Origin: Cristatella mucedo
Lineage: Eukaryota; Bryozoa; Phylactolaemata; Cristatellidae
Direction: 5' to 3'
DNA length: 64,000 nt
NCBI GenBank assembly: GCA_009760855.2
Contig: WPIO01000163.1
Coordinates: 160,001 to 224,000 of the forward strand
This document shows, piece after piece, positions 22,573-33,478 of this stretch (the stretch's first letter is position 1; the number at the start of each line of letters is the position of its first letter). A model generated the notes under the pieces. It was not told where the DNA came from. It worked only from the letters and a program-made list of their open reading frames with translations, and made no database searches. A program made the position numbers and the translations under genes.

Positions 22573-25500
22573 GTGTGTGTGTGTGTGTGTGAGTAAGTCT
22601 GCGTGTGCTGCATATGTGAGTGCATGTGTGTGTGCTGCATATGTGTGTGCTTGTGCGTGCACGGGCATGTGTCCCTATAAAAAGCCCCGCGTGTGTACCT
22701 AAAAAAAGCCAAGCCAAAAAGTCCCAAAAAAGCACCAGTAGCATGTCCATAGCAGGTCTTGACTACCAGTAGATAAAGCAACTAATGTTGCTGCTCGTAT
22801 GTACCAGCCAATACTGTATTCCTGTCAGTCTCTTATCAGATGAAAGAGGTCGCTGAGTGGGGAATTAAGCAATTCAATACTCGCTCCACAGTGTGGACTA
22901 CAGTCTTATAGAGCCGTGATGGCACTCTAAGTAAGGCGGATGCTTTTCACGACCACAGTCCCGATGTCGTGGGTTAGAATCCTGTGGTGGGCGATTCTGT
23001 ATCGCTGCTGAAGTGGTGGTGATATCCGTAAAGGCTCTTCTGTCGCTATACAAAAGAGGCTGTTAATTCAGCTAGCACTTATTTATATGCAGCATGAAAT
23101 TCTCCAAAGTAAAGCTAAAATTTTACGCACGCAGTTAATAAATTACTATCACATCAGGTCAGATCAGATAAACCACAGCCTTATAAGTTCTCCGTTATCT
23201 ATTCTCCTCAAAGCTAAAATGCTGCGTACAATCTGTGAAACCAACAGAGAACATCAATCCTCCGTTCATATGGTGTGGCAGTCCTCTGACTGTACACTCT
23301 GGGAGTGCATAGAGCGAAAGGCCACGAAACCCTTGCAAAGTGAACGGCTCGCAATCGCACATCAACCTCCCACTCTCCTGGGCGAAGTGTCCGGGTCTAT
23401 GGCCGAGACTAGGGCCCAGGCCAAAATACCAAAGTGCATCGCCAATCTGCACGGGTGCCCATCGCTAGAGCAGATTAGGAACTGACACTGCTTCAAGGCC
23501 TGCAGGTGAGGGGCGGGTCCGAGAGGGCGAGCTCGGCCCGACCAGCATGCAGCCCTGAGACCCAACCGCTTACCTGCTTGCCGCCATTGGCATCGTAAAA
23601 CTCGTAGCTGGTCAAGGGCAGACCACCGATGTGCCCGTTAGGGTGGTACGCGTGAAATTGGCTGCGTCCCTTGGGATCAAGCGAGCTCTCGGGACGCACG
23701 CCCAGCTTCTCCAGGCAGCGACCCATCTCGACGTCCTCGTCGGTCGTAGCGATCCCGCAGATGTCGCTCCGCCCGTATCCGTCGGCTCCAAAGCGTCGCA
23801 ACGCCTCCCTGCTCAGCACGTAGCCGGCGCCTGTGGGCGAACGGACGCTGAGCGAGCGCCGGAGAAGCACCACAGCTGAGACACGAGCGGCCGCCGCCTG
23901 CCCCAGCGGCCGAAGTGCCTCGCTCGACGGCGGCCGCAGCGGCGGTAGCCAGAGGCTAGGGAGCAAGCTTGGTAACCACCAAGCAAGCGACGAGAGCAGC
24001 TTGAAGAGCTGACGCCAGCTTGGCGCTAAGGCGCCTACATGTCAGTGCTGAGCTTCTGTCCTGCTTTTGTGCTGCCCTGCATTGCTTTGGTCTCTGCTTG
24101 TTCAAGTTTGTTTGCCTGATCAGCTCTGCTTGATATAAATGAGGCAAAAATTATTTTTGATTTCGGCTGGATGGATTCTGTTCTCAATGTCCGCGAGTAC
24201 GCCAAATAAAGCTCCAGGATGTTTGATGACGTATACAGCAACATGTGTTGAACCGAAATCAGAAATCCTTCAAGCCTTATTTAAAGCAAGCAGAGCTGAA
24301 ATTGCATTTAAAATTTCTCTTCCATACGTGTAGTATTAGCCCAGTTATGGAATTTACGAGGCGCCAACTGACCCGGGAATTGAAGCTGTAAAAAAAGTCA
24401 CAAATATGCACCTCCACAAGCTTAAAGCATGTATCGGGATCTACCAAGGTTCGACAAGTTGAGATACAGAGGTTACAGGGATACAAGATCAGCACCTTAT
24501 CCTATGTTTTTTTTAGCGACATCTACTCGACTCATCTCTCTCACTACCATGCAGCACCTCGGGGTCCACCGTCCAGTGCCTGCCAATAGCATTGAACTCT
24601 TCTCGGGGTTTGCCTCCAATTTCAAGAAGACCTCTATTCTCTATCTAAGATACGTTTATTTGCTGCTATCCTGCATAAAGAGCATAATAAACATGTCTTT
24701 GTTCAGGTCTTGTCCCTGCATTTTTTGAAAAACTTGTTACGAGGCAACTTGCTAAGAAGGCAACGTTAAACAAGGAGAGCTTAAGCAACTTCCGTATCCT
24801 TTGCTACTGCCGTTAATGCGAAAAAACACTTAACTATTAGCGGCAGACCATGTAAACACTGTATAGCAAAACTTCAAATCGAGCCCGGGACTTCCTGTCG
24901 GGTTGTAGGCCTAATCACTCAACAGATCCAGCGTGGCTTTGAGTGTACATCGGACTTCTCAAGAATGCAGACTAAGTTAGAGTCTCTCCGTTTACTTTGT
25001 TAGAAAGTTTGACACATGCATTTGATAATATCGATCACCGAGTCTTTCTCGAGTGCCTCTCATCTCGCCCGGGCCTCATAGGCACGGCACTGCAATGGTT
25101 CAGATCCTATCTCCGTGGGAGGCTCCGAGCTATGGTGTCAACGGGCAGCAGTCATCCGAGAAGCCTCTAAAGTATAGGGTATCTGGGGCTCTGAGCTTGG
25201 TCCACTTCTTTTTAAAGTTGACTTTTTACTATAGACTTTCTCAAGTTTTATGAAAATGAAACCGATCTACTAAGTAAGTAAACAGTACTAGCTGAGTTAG
25301 CAGCCTCTTTTTTATAGCGACAAGAGAGCCTTTACGGCTATCACCACCGCTTGCAGCAGCAATAAACGATCGCTTACTGCAGGATTCGAACCCACCACCT
25401 CGGGACCGAGGTCATTAAAGGCAACCGCCTTAGCTAGTGTGCCATCACGGCTCACCAAACCGAAATCCAGCTGTAGGCCAATCTCGAGTTACTAAGATAT

Positions 25501-25946
25501 CAGAGAATCTAGCCTAAAAAAGTTTTTCCAGCACTTCCAGTGACATACTTAAGCAAAATCGGAGTCCTATACCAAAGTGACTTTTCACTAGATTACCTTA
25601 CTATTGCTACAGTCTGTATTGCATTTTGCAGCTAAACAACATTGTAAGAATTCCGACCTGCATACCCGGGGTACCACATTTAATTTGCTTGACATGGGCA
25701 TCTGCGATATTTAGCGTCTCAATTCGTGCAGCTTAATACTTGCAGATCCTCCTCTCCTCTGTGAAGCCTAGCAGGTGCTTGCAATCTCTTCAAGACCCCG
25801 AAGCCAGGTTTTATCGTCATCAGCGTCGCAATCGTCACATTGCGACTCTTCTCTCTGACATACAATGGCTCCCAATCAAGCATCGAATTAAAAGTTTTGT
25901 CGCTCACTTTTAAGCCCTTTAATGCTCCCGCTTAAGTCTCACTCTC

Positions 25947-26023
<77 letters not shown>

Positions 26024-29000
26024 CTATCCTAATGTCATGTTAATATTTTCTATTAATATTACGATTATTTTATTTTTATCATTATTACTTGTGAATCCTC
26101 TTTTTTTGACAAGATGAGCCTCTAGGTTTCCCTCCTTGCCTAGAAAATTCGCATTGCCATGCAATTACCTCTCCTTGCATAGGAGATCCTATCCTTCCAC
26201 CGGCAGTGCTACTTTTGCGAACAATCTGTGCACCTCTCAGCAGGAAGTAGTATGGCGTCGAGAAGGGTGATTTCAGCTGTCTCTGTAGCTGCTGGGTCGC
26301 CTGTTGTCCCACAGCTTCTGCAATCGCCCTACCGAGCTCATTGTCTCATGCCCACACTCCTGCGATTACTCCATTCTGTCGCGGTACATGTTCAAAGGGA
26401 GAGTTGTTCGCATGCATGTAAAGAGGCAACGGCGCAGCAACTCAGCTAAGCCAGCCTGACACGCTGGTGTAGCTCACCCGTGGCTTTGGCATCTCACTGC
26501 ATTCATTATCGCTGGAGGAGATTAATTTCGTGTAACGTACCTCCGCTTTGGTAGCCCTGTGTGACGAAAGGCCTGAAAAGATGGCCGAGATAAATCGGAT
26601 CGCTCGGGCTGTGTTGAGCGAGCACGTGCTTCAGATTCTCGACGACCACGTACGTGTCGTCATCTGCCTTCATGAACCAGTCGCTATCGTTCAGGTGATG
26701 ATCGAATATGTACTTGAAAGCTTGCATCGTCTTATTTGGAAGGTTGTCTCGTCCTTCTTTACCTGTGACTTCTACCAAAAATACGCGGCGCTCATTTGAA
26801 AGACCAAAACCCTCTAGAGGTGCTGTCGTCTTAAATGAAAAGTGTGCACATTGCCCACGAGCTGCTGTAATGATCGCTTGCAAACTAGTGGCCTCTTCTC
26901 CTCGTTGCTAACGTTGGAAGCGGCCGTCGTTGCTATCGCCAATGAAACACTCGTGTCTAGCAGCCAGCTAAGCTGGTGACTGCGACTTGCAGCTGCAACT
27001 TGGCAGAACGATCACAAAGCTGCGTCGGATACAAATAGTGCACTAGTCCCAAAGACTCTCTGCTAGCGCCACCTCTGAAGAGCGAAAGCTAGAGTGACAA
27101 CCCGCCACGTGCCTTCATCCTGTCCTGCTATTGGCTGTTACTAGTGAGGTCAGAGTTTAGACCCCTGGGCATGCTCCTGGCTTCAATCCTGCCCTCCAAT
27201 TGGGCCCTTCGTGAGATCAAGATGGGAATGGTGAAGTAAAGGTTAGCTTATTTCACAGCCTTCGCTATATAGCGGTAGATAAGCCTTCAGGAATACCACC
27301 GAAGCTTCCTCTGGCAATAAAGGATCGCCGTTTCAAAACTAGATGCTCGAGACGTGTTCTGTGCCTGCTGGCGAGCATCTTAAAGCGTGGTGGGACCGCC
27401 GAGGCAGGAGGTGCTGCACGGTGCAGACGTAGCTAGCTCAGGCTCGCGGCAGCCGCCTTACTAATGACCCTTGAGTCGCCGTCATGGGTTTCGGAGCTCA
27501 TGAATAGCTGCCTGTCGCATCTCTTCAGCCAAGTTCTGTTGACCGCCGATCCGCGCGTGAGAAGCGTGCTCGGCGAGGTCATCACCCAGCAAAGGACTTT
27601 GACTTGTGGCCCAGACCGATTCGTGGGCTCCAACGCAATTTCCGAATGCGTCTGCTGCTGTATCTCCAAGTCTGAAAAACAAAGTCGCCGCAGCATTATA
27701 GAGAGAGGTTTGATAGCCAAGCGTGCGTTGCAAGGTAAAGTCGGAAGTCACGTGACATCCCAGCGACTAATGGGGTTAACAACGGAAACGGAAAGAACCT
27801 GGCACTGTCAATTCGCTGCCGATAAACGGGCATCCACCAGCCTTGACTCTCAGCATTGGCGGGGCTCCACGAAAGGACAGCAGGACAAGTTCCTCTTGTC
27901 ACCAAGCTGTCAATCGGGAACCTCTAGGGCTCTGCGCTTAGTCTTCTTTTTTTCCAATTCAGGCTCTCCCTCTCGCGGATGCATTAGCCAAACGCACTGT
28001 AGTATTCACTTTTAAGCAGAGGACATGCAGCCGTTACTTTACTTTGAACCCTCCCAGCCCTCTAGCTTTTCAGGCTCACTCAACTCGGTTGCTGGGTGTG
28101 TTTCTGATATTCGTCCATGGATGGTAGCAAACGTTCTCAGATTGAAAGACGATGAAACCAACTTTCTAGTTTGAATCAAACCCTGTGCAAACTCTTCAGA
28201 AATTCGAAGATCCGCGTCCCTCAAACTTGGACTTGGCAAGCATATCTCCTGCAGATTCTGCACGAAATTCGTGTACCATTTTTCAAATGTTAGCTATCAT
28301 GGCAGGGCTCCGCGCCAGGGCAGCAGGTCGACAAGTGTGTTGTCACTAAACTTTGCCTCAGCTCGGTTCATGCTCAGAGATCAGTTTTTTGAACGGTTAG
28401 ATAGACAGTGTTTAGGGAACTGCAAGCTAGGGTGATAGTTTGTTGACAAGGATTGGCCGTGGGCTGACGAGAAAAACTCCTTCCTTCAGCTTCAGCAGAA
28501 CGCCGTTCGGCAGCCCCTTTTGGCGTCTCTGCGGCCGGCACGTTGCTGAACCACTTCAGTTTCTCGAAATAATCGTCGTGCTTCCACTTCCTCCTCAGCG
28601 AGTGGTTCCTCTTCCTTTTCCTTCGCTCTTTCTTTCAGCCTCTTTAGCGGCAGCAGCGACAGCTGTCTCGACGTCTGGCGGCCCCTGCGTCTCCATCGTC
28701 ACTGCCGCGAAAAAGCCTTTTCCTTTCAGCTTCTTTTCTTTCCAGATCTTGATTGATATTCATTCAACAAATGTACTCACTGAGAGTAATTCAACTCTAA
28801 TTTTAACTCGCAGCCATCTAACCACAATGCTAAAGCTTTTACTTTACTCAAATCCGGCAGTTTTCCGATGTGTCAACTCAGCTACGCCGGAAGCAGAAGC
28901 TGGGAAGCCACACTGGAGCGCCAGCTACTAGAATGCTAGGGTAACCCCTTGAAAAGCCCACTTTTAAGTTCTAACCCTTTTGCCTATTTTACCTTCTAGC

Positions 29001-29649
29001 TTGTCAATCGGGTGCTTTTGCATGCTCGCCAAGCCAGGACATCTCTATCCTAACCTTGATTTGTCATGATCTATTAGTTATTTCTCCACTATGCTATAAA
29101 ATGCATGGATACCGTAATTGCCGATTAGATTTGCGCTCTTTTCGAAGTTATTTACAATCTGTGTTTTCCGTTGCGAAAATCTTAAGCCAGAGAACTACTA
29201 AGGACTGAAAAAATTACCGTACCATCCTCAGACGCTTTTATAGCTACCCCACTGAAAACCTTTACTTGAAGTGACTAGTCTTGCATATATTAATTGTAGC
29301 GGAAGAGCAAAGTACTACACCCCTGTGTAGGCGGCCCCCGTGCAACAGCAAATGAATTTTTATCAATTAGATTTGACTAGTTAAACTAAGCAAAACATGC
29401 TATCGTGGCTGCCAGACCGCGACATCTCAAATAGAGGCAAACAAGGCGCGAAACGGTGCATCAAAATGGCAGAAATTTAAGTAGAAGCGCGTTGCGAACA
29501 CTACCTTTTTGATAGTCATAGTCATTTGTGGAGTTTCCAAGATCACGCGATTTTCCATGCTGTGGCCATCGTATCCATGCCATCAGTGCTAATATTGCGA
29601 ACGCGGAGAATAGGCAGACCGCCACAAGACGTCGGGAATTGAAAGTCAT
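19876..29649 (-). CDS. C1GALT1-like: Core-1 beta-1,3-galactosyltransferase (C1GALT1-like), copy A, five exons
   Basis: The family transfers galactose from UDP-Gal to GalNAc-Ser/Thr, making core 1 O-glycans in the Golgi. Exons on the minus strand are 29649-29505, 27671-27462, 26771-26541, 23830-23574 and 20031-19876, 999 nt in all, for 332 residues (human C1GALT1 is about 363). All four introns have GT/AG ends and the phases (1,1,1,0) join without a frame break. Visible landmarks in order: N-terminal anchor, CWVMTSP, RTWLKRC, LFMSSE, EGRD, the metal-binding DDD in [33 protein letters not shown] and LEYLIY. The Cys-Cys found before the SFHY motif in human C1GALT1 is absent. Introns contain LINE and SINE debris. 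The start at 29647-29649 is chosen over 29754 to give a short cytosolic tail. Family assignment is firm; expression and acceptor are not shown. Confidence 0.92.
21480..21960 (-). mobile_element. LINE reverse-transcriptase fragment in copy A intron 4
   Basis: Minus-strand translation shows [15 protein letters not shown], then a VPQG-like and a [19 protein letters not shown] stretch, in several frames. Copy B has lost about 300 bp from its middle (join at about 41211). Confidence 0.7.
22264..22400. repeat. AT-rich microsatellite
   Basis: TATA and TATTTATA runs. Confidence 0.9.
22418..22600. repeat. (GT)n microsatellite
   Basis: Long GT run with GTCT interruptions; only about 20 bp remain at the paired site near 41696 in copy B. 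Confidence 0.95.
22911..23064 (+). mobile_element. tRNA-derived SINE
   Basis: Pol III box A-like TAAGTAAGGCGG (22928-22939) and box B-like GGGTTAGAATCC (22971-22982) lie 31 bp apart, followed by the body GGTGATATCCGTAAAGGCTC and GTCGCTATACAAAAGAGGCT. The paired copy is at 41823-41985. Confidence 0.75.
23040..24110. repeat. Near-identical block shared with 41960-43028
   Basis: Contains exon 4 and intron flanks. By eye only a handful of substitutions separate the two copies, far fewer than in adjacent sequence. A 132-codon plus-strand open frame (23087-23485) is the same in both but has no recognisable domain. Confidence 0.75.
23574..23830 (-). CDS. Copy A exon 4 (GAGYVLS to GGKQ)
   Basis: The 257-nt exon follows acceptor CCCACAG|GC and encodes [29 protein letters not shown], then [10 protein letters not shown] and [11 protein letters not shown]. 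Donor CAG|GTAAGC, phase 0. It lies in a roughly 1-kb block almost identical to copy B. Confidence 0.93.
24990..25940 (+). mobile_element. LINE fragment interrupted by a SINE (copy A intron 3)
   Basis: RT part: [20 protein letters not shown] and [12 protein letters not shown]. After the SINE comes the tail domain, [20 protein letters not shown]. Multiple stops. It ends at a GT microsatellite, whereas copy B keeps about 350 bp more. Confidence 0.75.
25301..25453 (-). mobile_element. tRNA-derived SINE nested in LINE
   Basis: Minus strand: box A TAGCTAAGGCGG (25436-25425) and box B GGGTTCGAATCC (25393-25382), both perfect matches to the Pol III consensus. Body ends near CGCTATAAAAAAGAGGCTG. Best-preserved head with its copy B twin. 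Confidence 0.85.
25949..26021. repeat. (GT)n microsatellite
   Basis: About 36 GT units at the breakpoint of a deletion relative to copy B. Confidence 0.97.
26150..26540. other. Intron 3 segment near-identical to 46868-47254
   Basis: Includes a 73-codon open frame (26228-26449) identical in copy B; the identity extends through non-coding sequence, so it does not imply coding. Confidence 0.6.
26541..26771 (-). CDS. Copy A exon 3 (DDD metal-binding motif)
   Basis: The 231-nt exon encodes [32 protein letters not shown] and [20 protein letters not shown]. The ADDDT motif binds the metal and UDP-sugar in this family. Acceptor TTTTGGTAG|AA; donor GGAG|GTACGT, phase 1, so that the next exon completes a Gly codon. 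Confidence 0.93.
27462..27671 (-). CDS. Copy A exon 2 (stem and start of GT31 domain)
   Basis: Acceptor TTTTTCAG|ACTTGG; the first two bases complete an Asp codon with exon 1. It encodes a hydrophilic stem, then [18 protein letters not shown] and LFMSSE, matching the N-terminal part of the C1GALT1 domain. Donor ATTA|GTAAGG, phase 1. Confidence 0.9.
28020..28250 (+). mobile_element. Old LINE fragment in copy A intron 1
   Basis: Orthologous to the fragment at 830-1130 ([18 protein letters not shown]-like). Confidence 0.55.
29505..29649 (-). CDS. Copy A exon 1 (signal anchor)
   Basis: Starts [17 protein letters not shown] and ends at ...YDYQK plus one base, donor AAAAAG|GTAGTG. Relative to copies 1 and B, this exon and its upstream open frame show gaps of 6, 3 and 15 nt, all multiples of three. 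The 15-nt gap removes five residues after the anchor. Confidence 0.8.
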
Positions 29650-30204
29650 GTCACATCTTGGCGACATTGCCTTGTTATGTCTCTGCGTCTCACACTTGCA
29701 TCCAGCTAGGCTGAAATCAGGCGGAATCAAAAAGATTTTGGACTCGCATCGCATTTTTAGGGGATCTTTAATCGAGTAAGTTGCTATGGCTCGTCGGTTA
29801 TTGACTGCAGCCTACTAGCATGGGAATAATTGACGCTTAAAAAAAACGCCACTCGGCGGCGGCTTCAGGCCTGGAGCGTGCCTGTGACTGATTTCCGAGT
29901 CAGTGACTCGTTTTACTCAAAAAAGCTAAGCAACTGTTTGGCTTGCAAATCTCTGGTGGAAAAAATAGGTGGTACCGACCATTTACTCGAAATTATGTAA
30001 TGCAAGTTTTTTGAAAAATCAAAGGAGTGATATCAAGTATTTGCCATACCATGAACTTTGACAGGAAATCGAAAGAGCCGATGTGTCTAGAAGTGCTCTG
30101 CTTGCGTCAGTGAAGCGTGTATCCACCAGCGCTGATCCTGTTGAGTATTCTGTATTTATCTATTATATATGTATAAGTATATAGGTATTAGTATAATGCA
30201 TTTT

Positions 30205-30865
30205 ATCAGTGTACTCTTCGGGAATCTGCGGAACCGCGTTAAAATCCTGCAAAAATGGCTTGAGTTGTCCCCAGTTATGTAGTACTGCATCCTCGATAGT
30301 TGTATTCAACGCGAGACTGAAACCTCAAGAGCCCTCAAAATAATATTAAAGCAGAGGCCTACAGTGGCCATAACCGGCTCATTTTGCAGCAAGCCAAACG
30401 ATGCCGCGTAGAAATTATGCTATGCATCGTTTGCTTGCGAGTTGACTCGCAGTTTATCCGAACTAGCGCTTTACTTTCAATGAGTCGTCAGAAGATGGCC
30501 ACAGTACGAATGCACGAACTCAAAATGGCGGTCGCAAGATGCATACATGCCTGGCCACACGGTGACGTGCGTGCACGTCTCGGCAGAAGCATCCGTCGCC
30601 TAAATAGAAGCTCAATAGTTTCTGAGGCCAGCGCGCGCTGGCGGCGCGGTATCGCGGTAACTATACGCCGCGGGCCGGGAGCGGCTGCCGCTATTCGCCA
30701 TATCAGCAGCAGCCGCGAGGAGAGCTTAGCAACGGCGTCTTCCGGCTCCTCGTTCGCAGCTTCTCATTCACTGACTCACGCCTCTAGTTTGGGCCAGAAC
30801 CGGTACCCTCGCACTAAGTTTCGCTTGCGGCGATTGTCAAAACCGCCGAGGGGTAACTGAGCCTC
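30205..30865 (+). repeat. 5'-flank repeat unit of copy A
   Basis: Corresponds to 9560-10330 (first unit type, without the LINE tail). Confidence 0.65.
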
Positions 30866-31129
30866 AATCATAAATATAAATATCTAACGATGGTAAATAT
30901 CTGATGAAGATGAATATCTGATGATGCGCTCTGAGGCGGCCCTTTGAGGTAGTCCGCATCTAAGTCCGAGTATTAATAATTGCGGCCATTTTCTAAATGG
31001 GCGACATTTGCGATAAGCGTGAAAACGCTCAAGGCGACCGTTAGTTGTACACGGACCTGGCTGCGAGAGTTCCATTCGGGCGGACGTTAGCTAAATGGAT
31101 GTAGTGGAAGTAAAACTCCTGCACTCGCG

Positions 31130-31400
31130 CAGATCTACACGTAACATTATGTCAAATTTTAAGAAGCTCTAGCCAGCCATTTCTTGGAACAAATGACGTA
31201 CAGCCGAGCGTCACAGCGAGCTGGGCTGCTGCGCCTTCGCCATCATTAATTATGGCCATAATATTGACGGCAGCATTTTGCTGCCGTCAATAAAATATTG
31301 ACGGCAGCATTTAGCTGCCGCTTGTTACCCGTTTTCTTTTTCGGCCCAGATTTCCTTCGATTAGCACTTCACGGCGAATCTCTTTTTCTAACTTCTTTAC
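31130..31400 (-). mobile_element. Tigger N-terminal fragment
   Basis: Homologous to 11876-12160 and to 57490-57780; its middle is replaced by a hairpin insertion at 31262-31318. Confidence 0.5.
31262..31292. repeat. Perfect hairpin, 14-bp arms and 3-nt loop
   Basis: Arm TATTGACGGCAGCA, loop TTT, then the exact reverse complement. A second, shorter hairpin (arms CGGCAGC) follows at about 31301-31319. Confidence 0.9.
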
Positions 31401-31424
31401 TTATGAGCAGCCACTCACTACGGT

Positions 31425-31745
31425 ACCTATACGCGGTACCTATACGCCGCGGGCCGGGAGCGGCTGCCGCTATTCGCCATATCAGCAGCAGCAGCACGGA
31501 GAGCTTAGCAACGGCGTCTTCCGGCTCCTCGTTCGCAGCTTCTCATTCACTGACTCACGCTTCTAGTTTGGGCCAGAACCGGTACCCTCGCACTAAGTTT
31601 CGCTTGCGGCGGTTATCATAACCGCCGAGGGGTAGCTGAGCCTCAATCACTACACAGCCAGCGTGCACATCCATGTCACGTTCAAGCCACCGCCGCAGCT
31701 GCAGCTGACGAAGCGACGAAGCGAGAGCAGACGTCGGTCGAACGC
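31425..31745 (+). repeat. 5'-flank repeat, GC-rich core only
   Basis: Matches 11035-11345 and follows a duplicated TACCTATACGC. Confidence 0.65.
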
Positions 31746-31779
31746 TAGCGAGCGCTCGCCCAATCGTTAGTAACTTTGC

Positions 31780-32260
31780 GGGGGATGAGGGTGTGGAGGA
31801 CGAGGAGGTACGTATGCTGTTTTTATATAACTCGAGCGAACCTGGATGCGCTTCAAGAGTGCTGTGACTTGTCCCCTTACGCTCGGACCAACGGACTCGC
31901 TGCTCAACAATCGAATGACGTGCAATGCGAGTGGCGCCGGACCGCCTATGACTCAGGCGCAGACATCAAGTCCGGTTGCACTCTCTCCAGACGGCTTTCG
32001 ACAGCTGACCGTTGTAAATGCTCTGCTGGTCGACGGGGTCAAGTGCGCTAAGCGTGAGAAATGATTGGCTTAAAGGAATAACTACAGCGATAGGCAGGGG
32101 CCAGACAGGGATTGGAGGGATAGGCACGCGATAGCGAGAAGCGTGAAGACGCTCAAGGCGACCGTTAGTTGTATAGGGACCTGGCTGCGAGAGTTCCATT
32201 CGGGCGGACGAGAGCTAAATGGATGTAGTGGTAGTAAAACTCCTGCACTCGCGCATATCT
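31780..32260 (+). repeat. 5'-flank block of copy A (pair of 11370-11875)
   Basis: Near-identical to copy 1 and copy B blocks; one 20-bp deletion near 31860. Confidence 0.65.
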
Positions 32261-32261
32261 A

Positions 32262-32535
32262 CAAGTAACATGATGTCGAATTTTGAGAAGCTCTAGCCAG
32301 CCATTTGTTGGAACGAATGATGTACAGTCGAGCATCACAGCGAGCTGAGCTGCTGCGCCTTCGCCATCATTAATTATGGCCACTGACGGCAGCATTTTGC
32401 TGCCGCAATTGATAAAACCATTCCGTCAGCGCAGCGGCAACTTTTTCGTTCGGACTTTCGCGTTTTCTTTTTCGGCCAGATTCCCTTCGATTAGCACTGC
32501 ACGGCGAATCTCTTTTTCTGCCTTCTTTATTTAGG
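32262..32535 (-). mobile_element. Tigger N-terminal (HTH) fragment
   Basis: Minus strand encodes NGWLELLKIRHHVTC, as in the DNA-binding domain at 57.5 kb. Includes the CGGCAGC hairpin near 32387-32405. Confidence 0.6.
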
Positions 32536-33325
32536 AGCGGTCAAAGGGCGGTCGCGCGCTCGTGCGCGCTTTCGCATGGCGGTCCGGTCGCAGTGGGCGG
32601 GCCACTCGCAGACGGCGCTTCGCCTGGGGCGGGGCTGGGCGGGGCTGCGGCTTTCTTTCTCGGTCGCGTGCTGCCGTTACACTAGGCAGCCGCTTTTCAA
32701 GCAGGCGATTTCAACGGAAGCTCGATTAACGAAATCTCGCGTCGCTACGAAGTTCGATGCGCTGAATGTGTTGGTTTTTGCGGTACGTACGCCAAAAGAA
32801 GCTCTTCAAGACCTGCGTCAAAGAATGGATACATTAGACAGTAGTAGTCGTCTCACTCAAGTTTAACTACGGCCGAGTTGTTAGTGCGAAAGATTTGACT
32901 GCGTGTAGATTTCGGGTGAGTGCCACAGTTTTTAGTGCGAACGATTCATTCCTTTATTTGTTTACTGACAGTTTATAGATCTGGAGCTCAGGATCTCAGC
33001 ACTCGAATTCGCTTCATTTAGCACTCCTTGGGCTCCCTTTCCCGATGATAGGTTATTTCGACGAGTCCGGAAACTAAGGTTTTCAATTACAAAAAAAGAC
33101 TGAAGAAGGAGCAAACAGCATGAGGTTCGGCTTACACTTCCATGCGATGCTCTATAGTTGCAAGTAATACAACCACAATCGATCGTGCGACCCTGCGGTC
33201 CAAAAGGAATTGCTCTCGGCACGGCGCCCGGCAGCTACAAATTTCGACGACGGATGGCATCGGCTGGGTAGACGCCCACGAGAGAGGAGGCAGCCGCCAC
33301 GACAGTCAAGCCGACCGAATAAACG
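32536..33325. other. 5' flank of copy A, no recognised gene
   Basis: First half shared with 12161-12640; second half is unique. Confidence 0.45.
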
Positions 33326-33329
33326 GGAT

Positions 33330-33478
33330 GTGCGTACGTGTGTGTGCGTGTGCGTGTGTGCGCGCGTGCCTGCGTGTGCGTGCGTGTGTGTGTGCGAGCG
33401 TGTGGGCGTGTGTGTGTGCGTGTACGTGCGTGTGTGCTTGCGCGCGTGCGTGTGTGTGTGTGTGTGTGAGTGTGTGCT
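33330..33478. repeat. GT/GC-rich microsatellite
   Basis: Imperfect (GTGTGC)n-like tract. Confidence 0.9.

Noticed and set aside
22407-22781. Cys/Val or Thr/His repeat peptides
   Set aside because: Translation of a GT microsatellite.
23087-23485. 132-codon open frame identical in copies A and B
   Set aside because: Identity extends equally through adjacent non-coding intron, and the minus strand here holds intron 4; no domain.
25382-25453. tRNA gene
   Set aside because: Pol III boxes are good, but the element continues into a shared non-tRNA body and recurs as a repeat, so it is a SINE head.
26228-26449. 73-codon open frame identical in copies A and B
   Set aside because: Lies in intron 3 within a converted block; identity is not coding-specific.
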